DNA from: UBA6489 sp942490775
GTDB taxonomy: Bacteria > Patescibacteriota > Gracilibacteria > BD1-5 > UBA6164
DNA length: 64,000 nt
NCBI GenBank assembly: GCA_942490775.1
Contig: CALNYL010000013.1
Location: 62,001 to 126,000, forward strand
Reading direction: 5' to 3'
The translations under genes and the position numbers were made by a program. Position 1 is the first letter of the stretch. Every line of letters begins with the position of its first letter. A model generated the notes under the pieces. That model was given only the letters and a program-made list of their open reading frames with translations. It was not told the DNA's origin and made no database searches. Shown here piece by piece: positions 1 through 10,243 of the stretch.

Positions 1-2
1 TC

Positions 3-284
3 ATAAAAAGATTCTCTTGAAAAACCTTTGAACTAACCATAGAAAGATCAAAATATTACCACAAAATCCACTCCACTTTCCTATACTTCATTTACCTAAT
101 TTTTCTAATGCACCAAAATATAGAAAAAACCAGAAAAACAAAACAAAATATAAATAATATCGATGGATTATATGAATGACATATAGACCTTATGAAAAAA
201 AGGCTTTCTTATATAGAAGACTTACATCTGAAGACATTTGAAAAATACAAAAATAGACTAGAAATGTTTTTTGAGTTGTTTTAG
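3..284 (+). CDS. Truncated hypothetical protein (3' end)
   Basis: The reading frame is open from the window edge to a TAG stop and uses two in-frame TGA codons as glycine, giving the last 93 residues of a protein that starts outside the window. The middle holds a short hydrophobic stretch (FLYFIYLIFLM) followed by a charged, probably helical tail rich in Lys and Glu. I do not recognise the family. It could be the end of a transposase-like protein or an ordinary hypothetical protein; nothing decisive is visible. It is closed by a hairpin terminator 18 bases downstream. Confidence 0.45.
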
Positions 285-301
285 ATATTTAAGTAGTTTA
301 T

Positions 302-338
302 AAAAAATAGAAGCAACAAGCTGTTACTTCTATTTTTA
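302..338. terminator. Rho-independent terminator between convergent genes
   Basis: A stem AAAATAGAAG-AACA pairs with TGTT-CTTCTATTTT around a three-base loop with one mismatch, with A and T runs on both sides, so it can work in both directions. It separates the truncated plus-strand gene from the convergent minus-strand gene that ends at 359. Confidence 0.6.
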
Positions 339-358
339 TTATCGTACATTTTTTTTAT

Positions 359-1321
359 TTAATCCACCTTTCACTCAGCTTTTTTTAATTCTTGCTGTAT
401 TTGAGACCTATATTTATCAGCAATTTCTAATCAAATTTCATTCCATCTATCCTTAACTTCAGAAGAACTACCTTTTATACTTTCTCCAGAGACTCCATAG
501 TGAAGAATCAAATAGTTTAAAGGTCATAAAGTACTAATTAAAGTTTCTCTATTATTTTTCCCTCCTTCACTATTCATAGATATTATTGCTTGTTTCTTAT
601 TTTCATCAAGAACAGCTCTTTTTTCTTCATCTGTTAGTTTTGTACCTTTAATTTCTCTAGCTTTTACAAGACTAGTATTATTATCTTCTCAGATAGGGCT
701 AAGTCATGCTTTTTTTAATAACATTCATGTACTAGAACTAATATCTCCCCCCATACTAGTTTCAGCATATGTTACAAAATCAAAATTAACTTTTTCATTT
801 AAAGATAGAAGTTTTTCAACATAACCACTATTAGGTACTTTTCAATAAATAGCTGTAAGTAAAACATTTAACCCCTCTTCAGAGATAACTCTTTCTGAAA
901 GAAATTCTTTTGGATCATTTCTACTTAAAAACACTTTGTTTTCTAAATAGCTATAATCAGTTGATGATACAGAACCTTTTAGTTTTCATCAATATTTTTT
1001 AAACTTTTCTTTGGCTAACTTTTCTCATCAGCATCCTAGAGCTACTCTCATCATATTATTAAATAAATTTACAGATATATTTCCAGACTCTTCTACCTCT
1101 TTTTCAAGTAAAGAAAGTATTTTTTCATCTATACATACAGCATTTTCTGTAATTTTATTATATACTATACTTAAAGTATCTCCATTGAAAGTTTTTTTAT
1201 CCAGAAGAGTTTTAAGTTTATCTGGATTATCTAAATTATCTATTATTTCTTCAGCATTTTTCATTTCAGGACTTTTCGGAAGTCCATCAGGTATATCTGT
1301 ATTTTTTTCTCCATTATTCAT
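359..1321 (-). CDS. Hypothetical protein, 320 aa
   Basis: Read on the minus strand from ATG at 1321 to TAA at 359, with many TGA glycines, this gives a 320-residue soluble-looking acidic protein. There is no signal peptide or obvious membrane segment. The first 97 residues are helical and Asp/Glu/Asn rich (starts MNNGEKNTDIPDGLPKSPEM); the C-terminal third contains conserved-looking segments such as TLGPLNYLILHYG followed by a charged helix (EIADKYRSQIQQELKKAEG). It lies 33 bases downstream of a 54-residue gene on the same strand and in the same frame, so the two are probably co-transcribed. The family is not recognised. Confidence 0.7.
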
Positions 1322-1354
1322 ATTTTTATATATTATAAAATTAAAATATTTTTT

Positions 1355-1519
1355 TTAAAAGATTTGTTCTAAGATTCCTTCAGCATCATCTTTTTCAGCC
1401 TTTTCTTTTTTATTTATAATTAATTTATAACTTTTTTTTCTTTCTTTCAATTCCTGCTTCCTTTCCATTAATATTTTAGCTTTTTCTAAAATATCTTCTT
1501 TAGTTATTATTTTACTCAT
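1355..1519 (-). CDS. Small charged coiled-coil protein, 54 aa
   Basis: A 54-residue ORF from ATG (1519) to TAA. The sequence is almost all Lys, Glu and Ile (MSKIITKEDILEKAKILMER at the N-terminus) and would form one long amphipathic helix. It contains no TGA codon. It lies directly upstream of the 320-residue hypothetical gene on the same strand, so it may be the first gene of a two-gene operon. Its function is unknown; it could also be a chance ORF, but its base composition fits coding sequence. Confidence 0.5.
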   Translation of the reverse strand: MSKIITKEDILEKAKILMERKQELKERKKSYKLIINKKEKAEKDDAEGILEQIF

Positions 1520-1654
1520 AAATTATAGAATATTTTTTAAAATCTTATTACAAAGTAATTGTATCCTATATTTTTTAGATAGTCAAATTTTTGCATTTTC
1601 CAAACTTATCCATACAATAAACCAAAATTTATAAACTAACTAAAAAATACCCAT

Positions 1655-3547
1655 ATGCAACTATCAAAAATAAGAAACTTTGGGATAATAGCCCACATAG
1701 ACCACGGAAAATCAACCCTAGCAGACAGACTACTAGAAATAACATGAACCATAGAAAAAAGAGACATGAAACACTGACAAATGCTAGATACCATGGAACT
1801 AGAACAAGAAAGATGAATTACCATAAAGTTACAACCAGTAAGAATGAACTATAAATGATACGAACTAAATATTATAGATACCCCATGACATGTAGATTTC
1901 CAATACGAAGTAAGCAGAAGCCTAGCCTCAGTAGAATGAGCCCTACTAGTAATAGATGCAACACAATGAATAGAAGCACAAACACTATCAAATGTATACA
2001 TAGCCATAGAACAAGACCTAGATATAATACCAGTAATAAATAAAATAGACCTACCAGCCGCTGATGTACCAAGAGTAGAAGAAGAAATAATAACCCTACT
2101 ATGATGCGATAGGGAAGACATAATACCAGTCTCAGCAAAAACAGGAGAAAATGTAGAAGCAATCCTAGAAGCAGTTATAAAAAGAGTAAGACAACCCAAA
2201 ATATTCTCAGGTGAAGAAAATATAGAAAAACAAGAACTAAAAGCCCTAGTATTTGATAGCCAATACGACTCATACAGATGAGTAGTATCATATGTAAAAG
2301 TATTCTCAGGAGAAATCAAAAAATGAGACACCCTACACTTCTTAAACACAAACAAAAAAATAGAAGCACTAGATGTATGATACTTTTCACCAAGTTACAA
2401 AAGTGATAAATCCATATGACTATGATCTATAGGATATGTTGTAACATGACTAAAATCCATAAGAGAAGCAAAAGTATGAGACACACTATGGAAAGCAAAG
2501 AATATAGAATGACCAAAAGACAAACCAGAAGATGCAAAAGCCATAGACTGATTTAAAAAAGTAGTACCACTAATCTATGCATGAGTATTCCCAATGAGTA
2601 GTGATGAATACCCATTACTAAAAGATGCAATGGAAAAACTTATGCTAAACGACTCAGCACTCCATAAAGATGCAGAAGTAAGCCCAGCACTAGGAAACGG
2701 ATACAGATGTTGATTTCTAGGACTATTACATTTAGACATAGTAAAAGAAAGACTATTCAGAGAATTTGATATGGATGCCATAATGACATCCCCACAAGTA
2801 ACATACAGAATAAAAATGCTATGAGACAAAACAAGTGAATACTCTAGATTTAGAACCGAAATCATTTGACAAGAACAATCAAGCTGAAAACCATTTACAT
2901 ACATATATATATCAAACCCAGAAGATATGCCAGAAAGGGAAAAATACCTAAGCATAGAGGAACCAATAGCAAAAGTGGAGATAATAACACCCACAGAATT
3001 TGTTTGAAACCTAATGCAACTATCACAAGAAAGAAGATGAATATTTAAAAATCAGCAGTTTATAGATAGCTCAAGAGTTATGCTAACTTACGAACTACCA
3101 ATGAATGAACTAATATGAGATTTTTATGATGAGTTAAAAAGCCTATCAAGCTGATATGCAAGCCTAAACTATGAGTTTTTAAAATACAAAGAAGACGATT
3201 TAACAAAATTAGATATGCTAATAGCCTGAGAAAAAGTATGAGCACTAAGTATGATATGCCACAGAGACCAAGCCAGATACATCTGATGAAAGGTAACTAA
3301 AAAGCTAAAAGAAGTAGTCCCAAGAGCTATGTTTGCAATAGCAATTCAAGCAGCAGTTTGAGGACAAGTAGTAGCAAGAGAAGATTTATCAGCTATGAGA
3401 AAAGATGTAACAGCAAAGCTTTATGGTTGAGATATATCAAGAAAGAAAAAGCTTTTACAAAAGCAAAAAAAAGGTAAAAAGAAAATGAAACAGTTTGGTA
3501 AAGTTAGTTTACCAAGTGAGGCATTTGTGAATTTGTTGAAGAAGTAG
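1655..3547 (+). CDS. lepA: Elongation factor 4 (LepA), back-translocating GTPase
   Basis: 630 residues, slightly longer than the usual ~600. The N-terminus MQLSKIRNFGIIAHIDHGKS is the typical LepA start, with the P-loop AHIDHGKS, switch II DTPGHVDF and the guanine-specificity motif NKID. Domains run G domain (1-~180), domain II, domains III and V, and the LepA-specific C-terminal domain ending in a basic tail (KKGKKKMKQFGKVSLPSEAF). LepA acts on stalled ribosomes at the inner face of the membrane or in the cytosol. Dozens of in-frame TGA codons fall at conserved glycines. Codons in the first part are rich in A and C, those near the end in T and G. The last 98 bases are duplicated about 1 kb downstream. 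Confidence 0.97.
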
Positions 3548-3598
3548 GGGGATATAATATTCAAGAAAAAATATATTTTAAATTTTAAAAAAATAATT

Positions 3599-4453
3599 AT
3601 GAAGAAAAAAGTTTTATTTATTTTGTTTCTTAGTTTGATTTTTGCTTCTTGTCAAAAAGAAGACTTAAATAAAAATGTAACAATAAATACTAAATCTTGA
3701 GTTGTAGAAACTCCGAATAACTCAGAAAATATTGAATCTAATAAAGAAAAAGAGTTTGAAAATAAGTTATCAAACCTAGCTAAGCAGAAGGAAATTGAAA
3801 CAAAATTATCAGATTTAGAAAAGCAAAAAGAGGAATTAGTTACAAAAAATGATGTATTACAAAAAAAATTAGATGAATGTCTTTCTAAGAAGGTTAATAA
3901 AGATGGTTTAATGTTAAATGAACAAAGTAAACATTTTTCTTTTCTGTTAAATGAATGAAGTATTTATAAAGTTCCTTTTGGTCACTGAAATGTTATTGGT
4001 GGAGAAGATTTAACAAAAGATTTTGAAATCATTAATAAAGATTGCAATAAAGAGCAATGAACGGTAAAACTATTTGTTTCTCCAACTTTATTTGATAATC
4101 AAAGATATATCTTATCTGAATATAGGGAATGTCGTTGCAATTCTGGTTGTGGTAGTCAATGAGAATACATATTCAATACAGATACTCTAAAATATATATC
4201 AACTAAAGAAATAAATAATGAATTATCAAAATATGATGAAATAAAATGAAACTTTTGATATCAAATAAAAGATATAAAAAATGATAATTTAATTCTAAAT
4301 ATATTTAAATGAGAATGGGATACTTGATTGTGAAGTTCTCAGGAAGATTTAGTTAGTGACTTAAATCTTTCAATTAAAGAGATAGAAGAAAAGTATGAAG
4401 TGAAGTTTGTAAGGGAAATTATAGTTAAAGATTTATCTAGATTATTTAAATAG
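3599..4453 (+). CDS. Putative lipoprotein with coiled coil
   Basis: 284 residues from ATG to TAG. The N-terminus MKKKVLFILFLSLIFASC is a lipoprotein signal peptide with a lipobox ending in Cys18. Residues ~45-105 are a Lys/Glu/Leu coiled coil (LEKQKEELVTKNDVLQKKLD). The rest is a folded outer domain with six or more cysteines, including CRCNSGC, which may be disulfide bonded. It should be anchored to the outer face of the membrane after Lgt processing (lgt is at 15965). The gene sits between lepA and a duplicate of the lepA 3' end, so it may have been inserted there. The family is not recognised. Confidence 0.75.
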
Positions 4454-4551
4454 CTTTTACAAAAGCAGAAAAAGGGGAAGAAGAGGATGAAGCAGTTTGG
4501 TAAAGTGAGTTTGCCAAGTGAGGCATTTGTGAATTTGTTGAAGAAGTAGGG
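4452..4551 (+). repeat. Duplicated 3' end of lepA (gene fragment)
   Basis: These 100 bases repeat 3450-3549, the last 32 codons and stop of lepA, at a constant offset of 1002 bases with no indel and only scattered substitutions; the reading frame is still open and ends in the same KVSLPSEAFVNLLKK plus TAG. The copy starts exactly at the stop codon of the lipoprotein gene. It is a remnant of a duplication or of an insertion that regenerated the lepA end, not a gene. Confidence 0.9.
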
Positions 4552-4580
4552 AAATATTTTAAAAATTAACAATAATAACC

Positions 4581-4958
4581 ATGAAAACAAAACTAAAAAA
4601 AGCATTTTTTTATATATTAGTAACCTGTATATGATTTTTCAATTTTGTATTAACAAAAGCAGCAGTTATTCTTTGAGAAGATAGGGTTAATGTAGCAGTA
4701 TTATACTGAATTCAGGAACCAGAAATAGATAAAAAACTTAAAATTACTTATTTTATATTAACATTTTCATCCTTTATACTTTCTCCTATTATATTTTTAA
4801 TAGGACTATATTATCTAATAAATAAAAAGTTTAACGGAAAAAAGAAAAAAATATGAATAATATTTTTAGTAATATCATTACTTACTTTTATAATAACATT
4901 TTTTTGATTATATGCTATGGGAGAACTTGTAGATATAGACTCATTTAGAATATTTTAG
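4581..4958 (+). CDS. Small multi-spanning membrane protein
   Basis: 125 residues. After a signal-anchor-like N-terminal segment (residues ~8-26, AFFYILVTCIGFFNFVLTKA) there are two further hydrophobic segments (about 60-83 and 92-115) separated by a basic loop FNGKKKK. It ends in DIDSFRIF plus TAG. It lies 17 bases upstream of the radical SAM gene and is probably co-transcribed with it. Similar small membrane proteins often accompany secretion or peptide-modification genes, but no function can be assigned from the sequence. Confidence 0.65.
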
Positions 4959-4974
4959 AAATACAAATAAAAAA

Positions 4975-6069
4975 ATGCTAAAACAAATATTTAAACTCTG
5001 AAGACAAAAACTCTGGCTAAAACACAGAGACTTCATAATAGAAGAACACAAGTTAAAATATGTCTTTTGGGAATGCACACTAAACTGTAACTTCTTATGC
5101 AAACACTGTTGAAGTAATGCCTGAGAAGAACACATAAAAGAAACACTCTCTACACAAGAAATTAAAGATACTTTTTTAGACATCTCTAAAAATTTTGATG
5201 CCAACAAAATCACGATAGCCATAACAGGATGAGAACCACTTCTTAGGAAAGATTTATTTGAAGTTATGGAATATGCTCGTAGCTTATGATTTTATTGGTG
5301 AATGGTAACAAATGGATTTTTCATTACACCAAAAGTAATAAAAAAAATGAAAAAATCATGAATGTGAACAATTGACATAAGTGTTGATTGATTATGAAAA
5401 ATTCATGATAATTTTAGAAATAAAAAAGGATCTTATGATAAAAATATAGAAAATATAAAACTATTACAAAAAGAAAACTTTTTAAACCCCCTAAGGATAA
5501 CTACAACAGTTAATAAAAATAATATAGACTCACTAGAAGAAATGTATAAAACATTTCTAAATATTTGAATAAAACAATGGAGACTTCTAAATATAGACCC
5601 AATATGAAGAGCCGAAATTGAAAATAAAGATTTATTATTAGAAAAAAAACAGCAACACAAACTCTATGACTTCATAAAACAAAAAAGAAAATCTTGAAAA
5701 ATGAAAGTAGAGACAGCATGTGCTCATTTTCTATGAGATGAATTTGAAGATGAAGTTAGAGATAGTTTCTTCTTTTGTAACACATGAATAACAACCTGAA
5801 CAATACTTCATAATTGAGATATATTTGTTTGTCCCAATGTACCAAGAGAAAAACATCTGATTCAATGAAATGTAAAAAAAGATTCTTTTTCAGAAACATG
5901 GAACAAAAAATTTGATTTTTTTAGGGATAAAAATAAACTAAAAAATGATAAATGCAGTAAATGTGAATATTGGGAAGAATGTCTTTGATGACCAGTTCAC
6001 AGCTTTGATTTCAAAAATAAAAAGCCTAAACTATGTTTTTTAGATGAAAAACATAGTCGGGAAAGTTAA
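4975..6069 (+). CDS. Radical SAM/SPASM domain protein
   Basis: 364 residues. The radical SAM iron-sulfur motif CNFLCKHC (CxxxCxxC) is at residues ~38-45, followed by the SAM-binding ITGGEPLLRKD motif, whose first glycine is encoded by TGA or GGA positions typical of the family. The C-terminal part carries SPASM-like cysteines (CPNVPREKHL and CSKCEYWEEC) that would bind auxiliary clusters. Such enzymes modify peptides or proteins (RiPP maturases, anaerobic sulfatase-maturing enzymes) or heme and cofactor precursors. It follows a small membrane protein and a lipoprotein. No clear precursor peptide gene is visible, so the substrate is unknown. Confidence 0.85.
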
Positions 6070-6092
6070 TATTCTTCTTCCTATCCATAAGC

Positions 6093-6707
6093 CTACAAAT
6101 ATAAAACATACAATAATCAAAGCACCACTCCTCAAACAAGTAAAAAACTTAGTATTTTTAAATAAACTGGTGAATCCAAAACTCTAACAAAATGAGAAAA
6201 TTCTCTTTTAAGCGAAGTATAGTTCTCCAATGTTCCTTTTTCAGATTTAATCTGTTTTATAGCATCTTTCAAATTCCAATTATTTTGTATAAGATACTTT
6301 TCAGCCTCCACCATATCAATTCAAGTTTCAGGAGTCTCTAAGTAATGTCTTCCTAAACTCAATATATAACGATTTTCAGGAATATGTTTAGAATCTCACA
6401 TATTTCAAAGAAAATATATTTTATAATATTTCATTCTTTCCTCCTTCGGGCTTTTATACTTCTCTACCATTTTTTTATGTTTCTTATTTAAAATTTTAAT
6501 TTTTTTTGCTAGATCCCCTTTGTTATTTATTAATTCTTTAACATTCTTATTTTCTAAAAGAATCCTCTTTTGCTTTTCAATTTCAGTCTCAATTTCAATA
6601 GTTTCACTACTATTATAATAGTATTTTCTTTTCATCACCTTTTCTTGAGTAAATTTTTTCATTATTAATGATCTTTTCTGAGCCTGAGTAAGATTATTAT
6701 TTTGCAT
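6093..6707 (-). CDS. Coiled-coil protein with C-terminal membrane anchor
   Basis: Two standard-code ORFs in the same frame join through TGA codons into one 204-residue protein (ATG at 6707, TAG at 6093). Residues 1-~100 are highly basic and helical (EIEKQKRILLENKNVKELI), consistent with a coiled coil; the middle has a short conserved-looking segment (ENRYILSLGRHYLETPETG); the last ~22 residues (LKILSFLLVGGVVLGLLYVL) are one transmembrane helix. This layout suggests a tail-anchored cytoplasmic protein. The gene converges on the radical SAM gene with 23 bases between them. The family is not recognised. Confidence 0.7.
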
Positions 6708-6756
6708 TATATTTATAACTTAATAGTAGATAATAAACTTATATGGAAATAGAAAT

Positions 6757-6850
6757 GTAGCCTCTTTCTCCTGAGAAGGACAAGTGAAGAAAGGAGTACT
6801 TTGTACGACTATTCTGAATTTGAAGCTTGCAGAGAGAATTTAGAGAGAGG
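6757..6850. repeat. Dispersed palindromic element, interrupted copy
   Basis: The outer arms match the dispersed intergenic element of this window (GTAGCCTCTTTCTCCTGAGA at the left, GAGAATTTAGAGAGAGG at the right), but about 50 unrelated bases (6781-6829) separate the arms. The whole unit is flanked by ATATGGAAAT and ATTTCCATAC, which also pair, so the region would form a long hairpin behind the minus-strand gene at 6707. Confidence 0.6.
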
Positions 6851-6937
6851 TTTTTTATTTCCATACAACTTTAATATAACTTTATCATATAGTAGTTAAT
6901 CTTGCAATATTCAAGTATAATTGAAACATAAATAAAA

Positions 6938-7783
6938 CTACCTCACAAACCTAACCCCATAAAAACAACTACCACTATCCAGAAGCTTATCACTATACCT
7001 AATATCTCAAATCAAATTCCCCTCCTCAAATAAAAATCATTTATGCATCTTAGGACAAATATCTTGATACTCAGATGCTTTTATTTTTTCTATTTTAAAG
7101 ATATTTCCAGAAAAAACATTTACATACTCTATATTATAAAAACCACCCCTCTTTTCTATAACCTTATATCTATTCAAATACAAAAAATCAGAACCAGTTT
7201 TTATGTAGGGAACAGCGATATAGTCTTCTAAAAAACTAATCTTTCCAGCATAATATCACTCTAAAAATCTGAAAAAGATTATAAAACAAAACAAAAAACT
7301 TAAAAATACCACTTTCATCTTACTAAAAACAAACTTAGTCTTATTCTCTAGAAAAATAAATAAAACAACCACAGCAAAAACTCAAAATAAAAAGAAATCA
7401 AAAACATACATATACAAATTAAGAGAATAATACTTATCAGAAAAAGGATAAAGTATAGGAATCCCCCAAACAGCTATGTAGTCAAGAAAAATATGAGCCA
7501 AAATTCAAGATAAACTAATCAAGTATATCTTCCTGAAAGTTATATTTTTATTTTTCTTATTAAAAAAATAAAAAACAAAACTTAAAACAAAAGCAAAGAT
7601 AGGGGATAGTAGTAAACTATGAGTCAAAACTCTATGCAAATTTATATTATTCCAACTCCAAATTATATCTATATCAGGAGATACTGCAGAAAATAAAAAA
7701 ATTATCAGAAAAAATCTAGTTTTCTTATCTGAAAATATTCTCTTAAGTAAATAACCAGATGTCAATTGAGTAAAAATATCCAT
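6938..7783 (-). CDS. YdjM/DUF457-type membrane metal-dependent hydrolase
   Basis: 281 residues from ATG (7783) to TAG. The N-terminal ~180 residues contain SPDIDIIW and HRVLTHSLLLSP, the Asp and His motifs typical of the YdjM/DUF457 family of membrane-bound putative hydrolases, plus HIFLDY, another family motif, and about five transmembrane helices. In other bacteria, members are often SOS regulated or biofilm associated. The C-terminal ~100 residues after the last helix form a soluble domain with two cysteines and look specific to this lineage. It stands alone between two repeat-bearing intergenic regions. Family assignment is fairly sure; the reaction is unknown. Confidence 0.75.
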
Positions 7784-7854
7784 TTTATTGTATTTATTGA
7801 AAATATATAATTTATCTGCTAGTATTGTAACAATATTATTTTATAAAAAAAATT

Positions 7855-8760
7855 ATGAAAGAAAAGAATATTAAAGTATATTTTTTTAGAATATTAGATT
7901 TATTTCTTATAACAATATTATTTTTTTGTTTAATTATTGTACTATTTTTATTTTATTTTAATTATTGTGAAGTTAATTCTCTAGAATTAAAATATTTTGT
8001 TATATCAATAATATTATTTTTGATTGTTAATATTTTTTTTCATATAAAATCTTTTATTTTGCTAAAAGAAAATTATAAAAAATGAATTAAACTATCTATA
8101 ATATCAAAAACTATATCTTTTATAATATTATTAATATTAATTGCTTTTTTTTATAATTTTTATACTCCCCCTATATGATTTGGTTCATCAAATGAAACAT
8201 TAAGAAAACCAGTAATCTACCTCTATCCCCAAAAAGAAACAAATATCAAAGTTCAACTTAACTACAAATGAAAACTAATAGCAGACTATCCAAAATACGA
8301 TGAAAAAATAAACTGATGGGAAGTAAAAGCATATCCAGACGGAACACTTATAAACAAAGCAGATAACAAAGAATACAGTTACCTATTTTGGGAATGAAAA
8401 CCAAGCAAACCAATAAACTGGGATTTATCAAAATGATTTGTAATACCATGAGAAAACACAAGAGAATTTTTACAAGAAACATTATCAAAAATGTGACTAA
8501 CCCCAAAAGAATACAATGAATTCATAGTATACTGGTATCCACTGATGAAAGATAACAAATATAACCTAATCCACTTTGCAGAAGAACAATATACAAATGA
8601 AGCACCACTAAAAATAATCCCAAAACCAGACTCAACCTTAAGAGTATTTATGGTATTTAAATGATTAGATAAAAAAAAAGAAATAGAAAAACAAGAATTA
8701 AAAAGTTTTGAAAGAAAATGATTTAGTGTGGTTGAATGGTGAGGAACTGAAATTAAGTAG
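7855..8760 (+). CDS. Membrane protein with KPVIYLYP outer domain (copy 1)
   Basis: 301 residues. Three hydrophobic segments fill the first ~115 residues (LFLITILFFCLIIVLFLFYF and two more). Then comes a 184-residue soluble domain starting KPVIYLYPQKETNIKVQLNY and rich in Trp, Tyr and Gly; it contains GENTREFLQETLSKMGLTPK and the end motif GFSVVEWGGTEIK. A protein domain opening with KPVIYLYP is found in several uncharacterised bacterial surface proteins, and I do not know its function. The next gene encodes a paralog whose soluble domain is almost identical without a single indel while the membrane part has diverged. The start ATG has the usual AT-rich leader and no Shine-Dalgarno. Confidence 0.75.
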
Positions 8761-8785
8761 TTATTTATATTTTAATAAAAGTTTT

Positions 8786-9877
8786 ATGAATATTAAAGTT
8801 AAGCCCCCTATGGTTATAAATATTTTAAGAATATTAGATTTTATAATTATTATATTTTTTATTATTCTTTTATTTATATTTATCGTATCTTCAATTCAAA
8901 TATGGGAAAACTCAGCCTTTAAGCTAACAGGAAAGATATTTGTATATATAATAATACTATTTTTATTTATAAATATAATATTAAATATTATTTCTTTTAA
9001 CTTATTAAAAAATAATTACACTAAATGACTTAATTTATCTTTGATATCTAAGTTTTTACTTCTCTTTCCCTTATTTACTATTTTCTTTTTTGCTACAAGC
9101 TCTTTATATTATAGTTTAATCTTATTAATTCTACCATTTATTTCAATATTATATATTATTTATTACAAAATTCACCTAAAGATAAAAAGGGAAAATCTAA
9201 AAATAAAATATAATTTTATAGGTTATATAATAAATATACTTATGAGCCTTTTGTTATTATTAGTTATTTTTTTAGGAACATATGAGTTTTTTATTATTCA
9301 ATCTTCTGATTGAATACAAGCCAAACCAGTAATCTATCTCTACCCAACTCAAACTACAGACATAAAAGTTCAACTAAACTACAAGTGAAAACTAATAGCA
9401 GACTATCCAGAATACGATGAAAAAATAAACTGATGGGAAGTAGAAGCATATCCAGATGGTACACTTATAAACAAAGCAGATAACAAAGAATACAGTTACC
9501 TATTTTGGGAATGAAAACCAGATGAACCAATAAACTGGGATTTATCAAAATGATTTGTAATACCATGAGAAAACACAAGAGAATTTTTACAAGAAACATT
9601 ATCAAAAATGTGACTAACCCCAAAAGAATACAATGAATTTATAGTATACTGGTATCCATTAATGAAAGACAATAAATACAACCTAATCCACTTTGCAGAA
9701 GAACAATATACAGATATTGCACCACTAGAAATAACTCCTAAACCAGATTCAGTTTTAAGAGTCTTTATGGTATTTAAATGATTAGATGAAAAAATAGAAA
9801 TAGAAAAACAAGAAATGAAAAACTTTGAAAGAAAATGATTTAGTGTGATAGAATGGGGAGGGACAGAAATTGAGTAG
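8786..9877 (+). CDS. Membrane protein with KPVIYLYP outer domain (copy 2)
   Basis: 363 residues. The start at 8786 (MNIKVKPPMVINILRILDF) aligns with copy 1; an earlier ATG at 8708 would overlap the previous gene by 53 bases and is less likely. It has an extra pair of membrane segments compared with copy 1 (about five helices in residues 15-170), then the KPVIYLYP domain to the TAG stop. The last 552 bases correspond to 8209-8760 at a fixed offset of 1117 with no gaps, while the upstream halves differ strongly. This indicates tandem duplication followed by gene conversion or purifying selection on the outer domain. Probably a surface-exposed pair. Confidence 0.75.
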
Positions 9878-10003
9878 TTATTTATATTTAATATTCTCTA
9901 TTCCCATACAAGTTTAATTAAAAAAAACACAATACTGAAAAATAAAAACATCATTTCCAGTGAAAAAAATACCAGAACACTTTTTACCATTTTCCGAGAC
10001 TAT

Positions 10004-10042
10004 AAAAAACCTTTTCGTTTTAAAGAACAAAAAGGTTTTTTT
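10004..10042. terminator. Bidirectional hairpin terminator
   Basis: AAAAAACCTTTT pairs with AAAAAGGTTTTTT over a ~13-base loop, with A and T tracts on the two sides. It serves the plus-strand membrane protein pair and the minus-strand tRNA-Cys, which ends 12 bases away. Confidence 0.65.
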
Positions 10043-10053
10043 GATTACTTTTT

Positions 10054-10128
10054 TGGAGGTGCCTAGCGGAATTGAACCGCTGTGAACGGTGTTGCAGACC
10101 GTCGTATAAACCACTCTACCAAGGCACC
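10054..10128 (-). tRNA. tRNA-Cys (anticodon GCA)
   Basis: On the minus strand the acceptor stem GGTGCCT pairs with AGGCACC, followed by discriminator T and an encoded CCA end. The anticodon stem CGGTC-TGCAACA-CCG presents GCA, and the T arm AGCGG-TTCAATT-CCGCT is intact, including the TTCAA core. The D arm (TGGTAGAGTGGTTTATACGA) has the usual GG. It is the only tRNA I see in the window; the tRNA-Gly(UCA) expected for reading TGA is not here. Confidence 0.93.
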
Positions 10129-10243
10129 CAAAATATTAAACCAAACGACTTGTAGCTTCTTTCAATTCGTATAAAAAGAAAGAATTCAAGTTAGAACTAT
10201 CAGAATTATATAAAAATTAATAAAAAATCAAATTTTTATTTTT

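Noticed and set aside
1849..2355. A 168-codon minus-strand ORF opposite lepA
   Set aside because: It is the shadow of lepA, whose plus-strand frame carries all family motifs.
8708..8785. Earlier ATG for membrane protein copy 2
   Set aside because: It would overlap copy 1 by 53 bases and the extra residues do not align with copy 1.
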